Source: DASPLH01 sp035627675
GTDB taxonomy: Bacteria; Acidobacteriota; Terriglobia; Terriglobales; Acidobacteriaceae
NCBI GenBank assembly: GCA_035627675.1
Contig: DASPLH010000098.1
Span: 1-10,288, forward strand
DNA length: 10,288 nucleotides
Direction of reading: 5' to 3'
Positions within the stretch are counted from its first letter, which is position 1. Every line of letters begins with the position of its first letter. The notes under the pieces are model-generated. The model was not told the origin of the DNA, made no database searches, and worked only from the letters and a program-made list of their open reading frames with translations. Positions 1 through 5,673 of this stretch are shown here, in pieces. Both the position numbers and the translations under genes were made by a program.

Positions 1-6
1 CCTACA

Positions 7-372
7 ATGACGGTAATGAGTAGTCCTGGACCCATGTTCCGGCCCTATGACAAGCTCGTGAAAATCGAGCTGCTCGGGCGTGAACTCGAAGTGCCGGACA
101 ACAATCCCCTCCTGCGAGCGCTGCAATTCGTCGCCGCCGAGCGCATCGCCTACGGCCGATTCTGCTGGAACGAGGAATGCCAGTATTGCCGCGTCAGCTA
201 TGACCTGGGCGAGGGCACGCCTATCCGCACCGCTCTCGGCTGCAAGTTGATGGTTCAGGAAGGAATGAGGGTCAAAGAGATCTCGCTCGAATTGCGCTAC
301 TGTCTGCGTGATTTCGGACTGATGAGCCCGGCCAAAGCAAGAGTCTCCGCGCCGGACGCGCCCGAGATGTAG
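7..372 (+). CDS. Small [2Fe-2S] ferredoxin-fold protein
   Basis: A 121-residue soluble protein with no signal peptide or membrane segment. The cysteine pattern is C53-x4-C58-x2-C61-x17-C79, with the stretch GRFCWNEECQYCRV. The first three cysteines match the cluster loop of plant-type and adrenodoxin-like [2Fe-2S] ferredoxins and of SdhB/XdhC-type iron-sulfur domains. The spacing to the fourth cysteine (17) is shorter than the roughly 29 of plant ferredoxins and longer than the roughly 11 of succinate dehydrogenase subunits. An N-terminal strand pair (residues about 17-30, with GRELEVPD) fits the beta-grasp fold. By family it would carry single electrons to a partner enzyme, but no partner is visible here. 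The frame is open to the left edge of the window, so the true start may lie upstream. ATGs at 7, 16 and 34 are all possible and none has a visible ribosome site. It converges on cpoB and shares its terminator. Confidence 0.75.
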   Translation: MTVMSSPGPMFRPYDKLVKIELLGRELEVPDNNPLLRALQFVAAERIAYGRFCWNEECQYCRVSYDLGEGTPIRTALGCKLMVQEGMRVKEISLELRYCLRDFGLMSPAKARVSAPDAPEM

Positions 373-387
373 GCTCGCCGAGAACCG

Positions 388-416
388 AAAAGCCCTGCCA
401 TTTCGGCAGGGCTTTT
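388..416. terminator. Bidirectional intrinsic terminator
   Basis: A perfect 12-bp stem, AAAAGCCCTGCC (388-399) with GGCAGGGCTTTT (405-416), closes a 5-base loop ATTTC. The GC core is flanked by A on the left and T on the right, so either strand gives a GC hairpin followed by U residues. It lies 16 bp after the stop of the iron-sulfur gene and 22 bp before the cpoB stop. It can therefore end both converging transcripts, including the long Tol-Pal message. Confidence 0.9.
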
Positions 417-438
417 CTGATGAAATGCAACCAGCGGT

Positions 439-1329
439 TTAGCGAGTGCGCCGAGTGGACGGCGACGGCTTGGTGGTTGCCGCGGCGCCGAGGCGGCGCA
501 GGCGGTCACGCGCGGACTGCGCTTCAAGGCTGCGCGGAAAGCGCTGGATCAGGGCGTTCAACTCGCGAACTCCAGCGTCTTTCTGTCCAAGCTCAAGCAG
601 CGCATACCCCTTCTTCAGTTGCGAAGCTGCGGCCTTGTTTCCGCCGGGGAACTGCTCGAGAACTTTGTCATAGTCGCGAACAGCCGCTTCGAAGTTGCCC
701 TGCCGGTACTCGACGTCCGCAACGTAGAACTGCGCGTTGCCGGCCAGGTCCGTGTTGCCATAAAACTTCACGTAATCGGCGAACTGCTGAGCGGCAAGGT
801 CGTAACGCCCGGCGTTGTAGTCGCGGAGAGCGTTGTTGTAGAGCACGTCCGGCGGCGGAGCCTGGTTCTGCCCCTGCTGTGCCGGCTGTCCGAAGACGCC
901 CGGCTGTCCGGGGCCAGGCTGCGGAGGCATGTTCATCGCCTGCTGCGCGGCCTGCATGTCGTCCATCTGTTTCTGGATTTTTGCGAAGCGCGCCTTCAGC
1001 TCGTCAACGGAATCGTTCAAGGTCTGGATCTGTCCCGAGACCTGTTCGACCCTGCCTTGCGTGTCTGTGTTCTGTTGCTCGAGCGCGCGCTGCATGGCCG
1101 TGACGGAGGCCGACATCTTGTTGATGCTGTCTGTACTCTGCTCGACCAGGTTGCGCATGATGCCCATACGCTCGTCAATCGACTGCTGCATGCGCTGCAT
1201 CTGGTCGGCGAGCGCCTGCACCTGCGTTTGCAGCTGGATGATGTCTTTGTTCGCGGCGAAGGCCGGCGTCAAGGGGGACACCAGCATGGTGGCAAGCGTC
1301 AGGGTGGCGATCGTCTTCTGCAGTCTCAT
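439..1329 (-). CDS. cpoB: Tol-Pal system protein CpoB/YbgF (coiled coil + TPR)
   Basis: A 296-residue periplasmic protein. Residues 1-25 form a signal peptide ending AFA. Residues about 28-132 are a long Gln-rich coiled coil, the trimerising part in this family. Residues about 133-160 are a Pro/Gln/Gly linker. Residues about 162-282 form TPR-type helical repeats (LYNNALRDYNAGRYDLAAQQ, GNFEAAVRDYDKVLEQFP, GQKDAGVRELNALIQRFP). The C-terminal tail is basic and low in complexity (KPSPSTRRTR). CpoB is known to link the Tol machine to peptidoglycan synthesis by PBP1B during division; that role is from the family, not seen here. The start is ATG with AAAGGA 11 bases upstream. It is the last gene of the tol operon, as in Proteobacteria. 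The coiled coil is longer than in the E. coli protein. Confidence 0.93.
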   Translation of the reverse strand: MRLQKTIATLTLATMLVSPLTPAFAANKDIIQLQTQVQALADQMQRMQQSIDERMGIMRNLVEQSTDSINKMSASVTAMQRALEQQNTDTQGRVEQVSGQIQTLNDSVDELKARFAKIQKQMDDMQAAQQAMNMPPQPGPGQPGVFGQPAQQGQNQAPPPDVLYNNALRDYNAGRYDLAAQQFADYVKFYGNTDLAGNAQFYVADVEYRQGNFEAAVRDYDKVLEQFPGGNKAAASQLKKGYALLELGQKDAGVRELNALIQRFPRSLEAQSARDRLRRLGAAATTKPSPSTRRTR

Positions 1330-1361
1330 GGAAATGCCGGTCCTTTAAGAGCTATAGGACA

Positions 1362-1398
1362 GGGTGTTCCGGGCGGGGAAGCGTTGCCCGGAACACCC
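1362..1398 (-). other. 13-bp perfect hairpin in the pal-cpoB spacer
   Basis: GGGTGTTCCGGGC (1362-1374) is perfectly complementary to GCCCGGAACACCC (1386-1398) with an 11-base loop. On the operon strand it starts 10 bases after the pal stop and is followed by TGTCCTATAGC, not by a T-tract. It therefore does not look like a classical terminator. It could be a partial terminator, an RNA-processing site or a 3' stabiliser that sets the pal:cpoB ratio. Function is inferred. Confidence 0.75.
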
Positions 1399-1408
1399 GT
1401 TCTTGATC

Positions 1409-2143
1409 CTACTTCTGTCCAAACACGAAATGTGCGCGGCGGTTCTGCTGCCAGCACTGTTCGTTCGATTCGGCGCAGAAGGGCTTTTCCTTGCCGTAGC
1501 TGATGGTTCTGATGCGGTCGGCCGGAACTCCGGCTGCAACCAATGCCTGCTTTGCAGAGTTCGCACGGTTATCGCCGAGAGCGAGGTTGTACTCGGTAGA
1601 GCCGCGCTCGTCGCAGTGACCCTCGATCGTGATCCGGATGTTCGGGTGCTGCGCGAGGAATGCGGCGTTGGCCTGTGCAACCTGCTGGTCCTGCGGACGC
1701 AGGTCGAATGCATCGTAGTCGAAGTAGATGTCCTTCACGTTCTGCGAGAACAGCTCTTCGTCTGTCACGGTTGGAGCCGGGGGCGGTGGAGGCGGAGGCG
1801 TGGTGACCGTTACGCGCGCGGTGGAGTCCACGGACCCGCCGGGACCCTTCGCGACGAGACGGTACGTCGTCGAGTCGGCCGGGGTGATCTGCTGCGAACC
1901 GCTCGCGTCAACCGTTCCGACGCCTTCGATCGTGACCTCCGTGGCGTTCTGCGTATTCCACGAGAGCGTGACCGACTGCCCCTTCTGAATCGTCTCCGGG
2001 CTGGCCGACAGCGTTGCCGTCGGGGCCGCCGGCGGTGGCGGAGGCGGCGGAGGCGGCGGAGCGACCTTCTTCTTACAGCCGCCAACCATAATCAGCGCTG
2101 CCAGCGCAAAGACAAGCAAAAACCATTTCGTGCGGTGATTCAC
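1409..2143 (-). CDS. pal: Peptidoglycan-associated lipoprotein Pal with an Ig-like domain
   Basis: A 244-residue outer-membrane lipoprotein that anchors the membrane to peptidoglycan. Residues 1-22 are a lipoprotein signal with lipobox VGG-C23. Then come KKK, a run of ten prolines (29-38), an Ig/Big-type beta domain (about 41-114, with QKGQSVTLSWNTQNA), a second run of seven prolines (116-122), and the OmpA-like domain (about 135-244). The peptidoglycan-binding signature is present: EGHCDERGSTEYNLALGDNR. D178 and R193 are at the places that bind diaminopimelate in OmpA/Pal proteins. Classical Pal is about 150-175 residues, so the Ig domain and proline tracts are extra. Start choice: GTG at 2143 has GGAGG five bases upstream. 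ATGs at 2155 and 2197 in the same frame have no ribosome site. The gene lies after tolB and before cpoB. Confidence 0.93.
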   Translation of the reverse strand: MNHRTKWFLLVFALAALIMVGGCKKKVAPPPPPPPPPPAAPTATLSASPETIQKGQSVTLSWNTQNATEVTIEGVGTVDASGSQQITPADSTTYRLVAKGPGGSVDSTARVTVTTPPPPPPPAPTVTDEELFSQNVKDIYFDYDAFDLRPQDQQVAQANAAFLAQHPNIRITIEGHCDERGSTEYNLALGDNRANSAKQALVAAGVPADRIRTISYGKEKPFCAESNEQCWQQNRRAHFVFGQK

Positions 2144-2270
2144 CTCATCCTCCATGCGAGAGATCTCGCGAGCAGGGAGTGGTCTTGCTATGGCCACGCT
2201 TCGACTTGTCCAGCGTGGTGATGCCAGCCACCCCGTTCAAATTACAAAGATCCACGGGCGCCATGTGTGC
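2144..2270 (-). other. tolB-pal spacer with a small hairpin
   Basis: The spacer is 127 bp, long for a gene pair in one operon. It contains a 7-bp stem, CCACGCT (2194-2200) with AGCGTGG (2212-2218), and a short inverted repeat GCGAG/CTCGC (2156-2169) just before the pal ribosome site. A TGTAAT at 2246-2241 could be a -10 element for a separate pal promoter, but no good -35 is seen. Pal is needed in large amounts in known bacteria, so a promoter here is plausible but unproven. Confidence 0.35.
2148..2153 (-). promoter_or_regulatory. Ribosome binding site deciding the pal start
   Basis: GGAGGA on the minus strand, four bases before the GTG at 2143. It favours this GTG over the longer ATG versions, which would add a charged stretch in front of the lipoprotein signal. 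Confidence 0.7.
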
Positions 2271-3599
2271 TTACCTGGCGCTCCAATTGGGCTGCGTATT
2301 TACACCTGAATTCGTGAGCTGACGCTGTTGACTGCCGTCTGCAAGCATCGTCCATATCTGATCCGAACCGCTTCGGTTCGACTGAAAAACGATGTGTCGG
2401 CCGTCAGGTGACCACGATGGGAAGTCATTACGACCGCCGCTATGCGTCAACTGCACCCACTGTCGGCTGGCGACGTCCATTATATAGATGTCCTGCGCGC
2501 CAGGTGCCCCAGGTCCGTAGTGGCGAATCCACGCGAACGCGAGGAACTGTCCGTTGGGCGACCACGACGGCGAGACTGCGTATCCTTCGTTCGTCAGGCG
2601 CTGAAGGTTGGTGCCGTCGGATTCCATCGTGTGAATCTGCGGGAGGCCCGTGCGGCCGCTCACGAACGCAATCTGCGCGTTGGTCTTCGGATTCCAAACC
2701 GGAGAGACATCGGGACCGCGATAGGCGGTCACGCGTTTCAGGTTGGTGCCGTTGGCGTCTACCGTGTAGATCTCCGGGTCTCCGCCGCGCGACGAAGAGA
2801 ACGCGAGCTTCGTTCCGTCGGACGACCATGCGGGCGAGAGGTTCGTGCCGCCGAATTTCGGGAAGTTCAGCAGGCGGTTCAGCTCCATGGACCAGACGTG
2901 GATGTTCGGTCCGCCCTGGTAGTACGACGAGAATGCGAGCCTGTTCCCGTCCGGCGAGATGCGGGGCGAGAGCGAGATAGAGCCAAGTTTCGTCACCGGA
3001 TGCTGGTTGGCGCCGTCGTAATCCATCTCCCAGACTTCTTTACCACCAGCCGTCGTTCGGACAAAGAAAATCTTCGTCTCAGTAATGCCTTGGATACCCC
3101 CGCCAAGCCTGAAAATGATCTCGTTTGCAAAACGGTGCGCGATGGCTCGGGCGTTCTCGTCGGAGGCCGTCTCGCGGTACTGCTTGGCGAGCACCTGCGG
3201 AGACTGCGGGTTCTTCACATCGAACAGCCAGCCCTGTACGACCACGTAGCCGGCGTTTACGCCGAGATTGCCGAATGCAACCATGCTGGCGCTCGGCGGA
3301 GGATTGCCCCACGCATCGTTGCGGATGTCGGCCGGGCCGCCGAACTGTCCGAGGGGGTAGAAGCTCTTCGAGACCATCTCGAAGATTCCAGCCTGTTCGA
3401 GGTCGTTCCAAAGGACGTCGTTGAAAGTCTTGACCAGGGCGGGACTCTGCGCGTCAGCGCTTGCGGCCTTGAAGTCCGGTACTGCAATGCGGATCTTCTC
3501 GACACCGAGACCGGTGCCCGTGCGGATCCAATCCTGGGCTGCGAGAGGAGCGGCCGTACAAACCAGCAGCAGCGCGGCGAATGCGAAACGTTTGATCAT
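2271..3599 (-). CDS. tolB: Tol-Pal translocation protein TolB
   Basis: A 442-residue periplasmic protein. Residues 1-22 are a signal peptide (MIKRFAFAALLLVCTAAPLA, then AQ). Residues about 35-150 form the TolB N-terminal domain (RIAVPDFKAASADAQ...). The rest is a beta-propeller of PD40/WD40-like blades. The blades carry repeated motifs such as LSPRISPDGNRLAFSS, LSPAWSSDGTKLAFSS, VSPSWSPNGQFLAFAW and DFPSWSPDGRHIVFQS. By family, TolB docks Pal and is released from it when TolA is energised. Start choice: ATG at 3599 gives a clean signal peptide and has AGAGAGG just upstream. An in-frame GTG at 3635 would place 12 polar residues in front and has no ribosome site. It is separated from the upstream tonB/tolA-like gene by 55 bp. 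Confidence 0.95.
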   Translation of the reverse strand: MIKRFAFAALLLVCTAAPLAAQDWIRTGTGLGVEKIRIAVPDFKAASADAQSPALVKTFNDVLWNDLEQAGIFEMVSKSFYPLGQFGGPADIRNDAWGNPPPSASMVAFGNLGVNAGYVVVQGWLFDVKNPQSPQVLAKQYRETASDENARAIAHRFANEIIFRLGGGIQGITETKIFFVRTTAGGKEVWEMDYDGANQHPVTKLGSISLSPRISPDGNRLAFSSYYQGGPNIHVWSMELNRLLNFPKFGGTNLSPAWSSDGTKLAFSSSRGGDPEIYTVDANGTNLKRVTAYRGPDVSPVWNPKTNAQIAFVSGRTGLPQIHTMESDGTNLQRLTNEGYAVSPSWSPNGQFLAFAWIRHYGPGAPGAQDIYIMDVASRQWVQLTHSGGRNDFPSWSPDGRHIVFQSNRSGSDQIWTMLADGSQQRQLTNSGVNTQPNWSAR

Positions 3600-3654
3600 G
3601 AGCCTCTCTGGCACTTCAAATTGTGAAGAACTCACGCGCGGCGCCGAAGTTGCG

Positions 3655-4449
3655 TCAGCGCCGGTAGTCGAACCAGAACTCTACAGATACATTGCTGCCG
3701 TAATAGTCGTTGGGCAGCGGGCCGAACGTGTCGATGCGTTGCAATGCGCGGGTGGCGGATTGATCGAGCGACGGCACACCGCTCGACTGTTCGACTCGGA
3801 TGTTTCTCGGAGAGCCTGAACGGTCAATCTCGAAATAGATGTACACGCGCCGCGCCGCCGAGACCGTCGGGTCCACCTCGTACTTCAGCCAGTTCTCGGA
3901 CACCTTGCGCCGGACCTGATCGACGTACCACGCGTACCGGCTTCCAAAGTCGCCGCCGCCACCGGTGAAACCGAACCCGCCTTTTGCTCCGCCCGCGTGG
4001 AACGATCCGTAAGGGCCGCTGACGGGACCGCCCTGGCCGAACGGCACGCGGTTATCCGCCTCGGCGACCTCGCGCTGCGGCACTGGCTTCTGCGCGGTCG
4101 GAGTCGCCGCCTTCGGTGTTGGCTTGGCTTTGACGTCGCGATCGGGGATGGGGATCGCGTCGGGTTCCTTGACCTCGGGCTTCGGCTGCGATTCGCTCAG
4201 TCCCTTCGACTCGTTCGCCAGCACGTTGGTCGCGTCAGGACGCGAGGGCAGGGGGATGCTGCTGACGAGCGTTGCGCTCATCGCCCCGCCGCCTGAAGTG
4301 GCGCCGCCCCAATCCTCGCCCGTGTTCTTGCCGAGGATCGAGGGCCCCACGACGGCCGCCGCGAACAGCAGGGCGTGCAGCGCCAGCGAGACCGCCAGCG
4401 GCTGTCCAAGTTTGTCGCGGGATTCGAAGATGTCAGCGTCTGCTGCCAT
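3655..4449 (-). CDS. tolA: TonB-family energy transducer in the TolA position
   Basis: A 264-residue inner-membrane-anchored periplasmic protein. One membrane segment (about 17-38) holds S21-x3-H25, the Ser/His motif by which TonB and TolA contact ExbB/TolQ and ExbD/TolR. Residues about 40-130 form a Pro/Lys/Glu-rich spacer (PKPEVKEPDAIPIPDRD). Residues about 138-170 are Gly-rich. Residues about 172-264 match the TonB C-terminal domain (VRRKVSENWLKYEVDP... ALQRIDTFGPLP). It lacks the long Ala/Lys helical region of proteobacterial TolA and is much shorter than its roughly 420 residues. The gene lies between tolR and tolB and overlaps the tolR end by 17 bp with no clear ribosome site, so coupled translation is likely. 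From context it acts as TolA; by domain alone it would be called TonB. Confidence 0.88.
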   Translation of the reverse strand: MAADADIFESRDKLGQPLAVSLALHALLFAAAVVGPSILGKNTGEDWGGATSGGGAMSATLVSSIPLPSRPDATNVLANESKGLSESQPKPEVKEPDAIPIPDRDVKAKPTPKAATPTAQKPVPQREVAEADNRVPFGQGGPVSGPYGSFHAGGAKGGFGFTGGGGDFGSRYAWYVDQVRRKVSENWLKYEVDPTVSAARRVYIYFEIDRSGSPRNIRVEQSSGVPSLDQSATRALQRIDTFGPLPNDYYGSNVSVEFWFDYRR

Positions 4450-4861
4450 TCTGATTCAGGGGCTGCGTAACGATGCTCACGTTGGTGATGCCGGCCTGCT
4501 TGACCGAGTCCATCACGGTAGCGAACGCGCCAAACGGGACGTTTTCGTCCGAGCGGATGAAGATCGACTGGCCCTCGGGATCGCGAATCTTTTCGCGAAT
4601 ACGCGTGCCGATCTCGTTGATGTTGACGGCATCGTTGCCCAGAAACACCTTCTGCTGCTTGTCGATCGTGATGACGATCCGCTCTTCGGTGATCTCTTTC
4701 ACCGTTCGCGTCTTCGGCACGGCGACCTCGATGCCCGACTGCAACACCGGGGCCGTGACCATGAAGATGATCAGCAGCACGAGCACCACGTCCACGAACG
4801 GGGTGACGTTGATCTCCGACAGCGAAGTCTGTGTCCGTCCCTGGTTGTTGGTGAACGCCAT
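4433..4861 (-). CDS. tolR: Biopolymer transporter TolR/ExbD
   Basis: A 142-residue inner-membrane protein with one membrane helix (about 20-38) and a periplasmic domain. The helix carries the proton-relay aspartate in the signature INVTPFVDVVLVLLIIFMV, with D24 matching D23 of E. coli TolR. The periplasmic part ends in the usual ExbD fold (IFIRSDENVPFGAFATVMD). With TolQ it forms the channel that converts proton flow into movement of TolA. The start is ATG with GAGGT five bases upstream, only 3 bp after the tolQ stop, and the gene end overlaps tolA. ExbD and TolR cannot be separated by sequence alone; the neighbours tolB and pal decide for TolR. Confidence 0.95.
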   Translation of the reverse strand: MAFTNNQGRTQTSLSEINVTPFVDVVLVLLIIFMVTAPVLQSGIEVAVPKTRTVKEITEERIVITIDKQQKVFLGNDAVNINEIGTRIREKIRDPEGQSIFIRSDENVPFGAFATVMDSVKQAGITNVSIVTQPLNQNGSRR

Positions 4862-4864
4862 CGC

Positions 4865-5542
4865 TTACCTCGTTTCGGAGTTGCGATCGATGGTGTTCAG
4901 CAACTCGAGGCTGAAGTCATCCATGCGCGCGCCAAACTGCCGGATCTGCTGCGAGAAGGCGTTGTAGGCGATCACGGCGGGGATGGCGGCGAACAGTCCC
5001 GCTGCGGTTGTGATCAACGCTTCCGAGATGCCGGGAGCGACCGCGCGCAGCGTTGCCGCGCCTGCCGTTCCGAGTCCATGGAACGCGTCGATGATGCCCC
5101 ACACGGTTCCGAACAGTCCGACGAACGGTGTGATTGCTCCGGTAGTTGCCAGCCAGGGCAGGCGCTCTTCGAGACGCGTCAGCTCTTCGCTGGAAGCGAT
5201 CTGCGCCGCGCGCTGCACGTTCTGCGTGCGCGGTGCGCCATTCTGCCGGCGGATCTCCTCGACAGCGCCCTCGAACACCGCCACAAGCGGGCTCGGACGG
5301 AACTGGTCGGCCACGGCAGCGATCTCCTGGAGGCGTCCGGTCTTGCGGAATGCCTTCAGAAACCGCGAGCTCTGCACGCGCGCGCGGCGGAACAGTCCCC
5401 ACTTGGAGATGATGATCATCCACGAGAAGACGCTGAAAGCCAGGAGGATTAAAAGGACGAGTTTGGCCACGAGACCGGTCTGAGCGATGAGGCTCACGAT
5501 CTCGCCACCGATGGCAACTGCGGGCAAGGTAGAAGGAACCAT
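4865..5542 (-). CDS. tolQ: Proton channel subunit TolQ (MotA/TolQ/ExbB family)
   Basis: A 225-residue inner-membrane protein with three membrane helices at about 23-45, 129-153 and 172-195. The second helix contains the family signature ITPFVGLFGTVWGIIDAF. The third contains ISEALITTAAGLFAAIPAVI, with the conserved Thr and the P-x-x-x-x-Y end. The cytoplasmic loop between helices 1 and 2 is large, as expected. It assembles as a ring around TolR. Start choice: ATG at 5542. It has no strong ribosome site, but a TATAAT at 5578-5573 lies just upstream. The longer TTG start at 5629 would lie upstream of that promoter and add 29 polar residues. It is the first gene of the tol operon; the thioesterase gene ybgC found before tolQ in many Proteobacteria is absent. 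Confidence 0.94.
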   Translation of the reverse strand: MVPSTLPAVAIGGEIVSLIAQTGLVAKLVLLILLAFSVFSWMIIISKWGLFRRARVQSSRFLKAFRKTGRLQEIAAVADQFRPSPLVAVFEGAVEEIRRQNGAPRTQNVQRAAQIASSEELTRLEERLPWLATTGAITPFVGLFGTVWGIIDAFHGLGTAGAATLRAVAPGISEALITTAAGLFAAIPAVIAYNAFSQQIRQFGARMDDFSLELLNTIDRNSETR

Positions 5543-5572
5543 CTCAAATAGAGTGCGCTGAAGCGCTACGCC

Positions 5573-5578
5573 ATTATA
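5573..5578 (-). promoter_or_regulatory. Probable -10 element of the tol operon promoter
   Basis: A perfect TATAAT on the minus strand, 30 bases before the tolQ ATG. The region 17 bases upstream (CCCACG) does not resemble TTGACA, so the -35 is weak or absent. Transcription would begin near 5566 and give a leader of about 25 bases. Confidence 0.5.
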
Positions 5579-5663
5579 GACACCGATTTGCGGCTCGTGG
5601 GGTGACGCTCGGTGTACATCTTCGTCCAATCTAGGTCATGTACACTAGCTTCCTTTCTTCGCT

Positions 5664-5667
5664 GGAG
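5664..5667 (+). promoter_or_regulatory. Ribosome binding site deciding the M13 peptidase start
   Basis: GGAG six bases before the ATG at 5674. It favours this start over the in-frame ATG at 5638. The shorter product also begins directly with a clean signal peptide. Confidence 0.65.
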
Positions 5668-5673
5668 ATCCGC

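Noticed and set aside
2030..2059. The GGCGGA-rich stretch as an independent DNA repeat
   Set aside because: It encodes the ten-proline run of Pal with mixed CCG, CCT and CCA codons, so it is explained by the protein.
2442..3626. A 394-residue plus-strand open frame opposite tolB
   Set aside because: Shadow of the tolB propeller; no ribosome site or domain, and codon bias explains it.
4124..5452. A 442-residue plus-strand open frame opposite tolA, tolR and tolQ
   Set aside because: It crosses three well-supported genes on the other strand, its composition is rich in Arg, Asp and His as expected for antisense reading, and no domain is seen.
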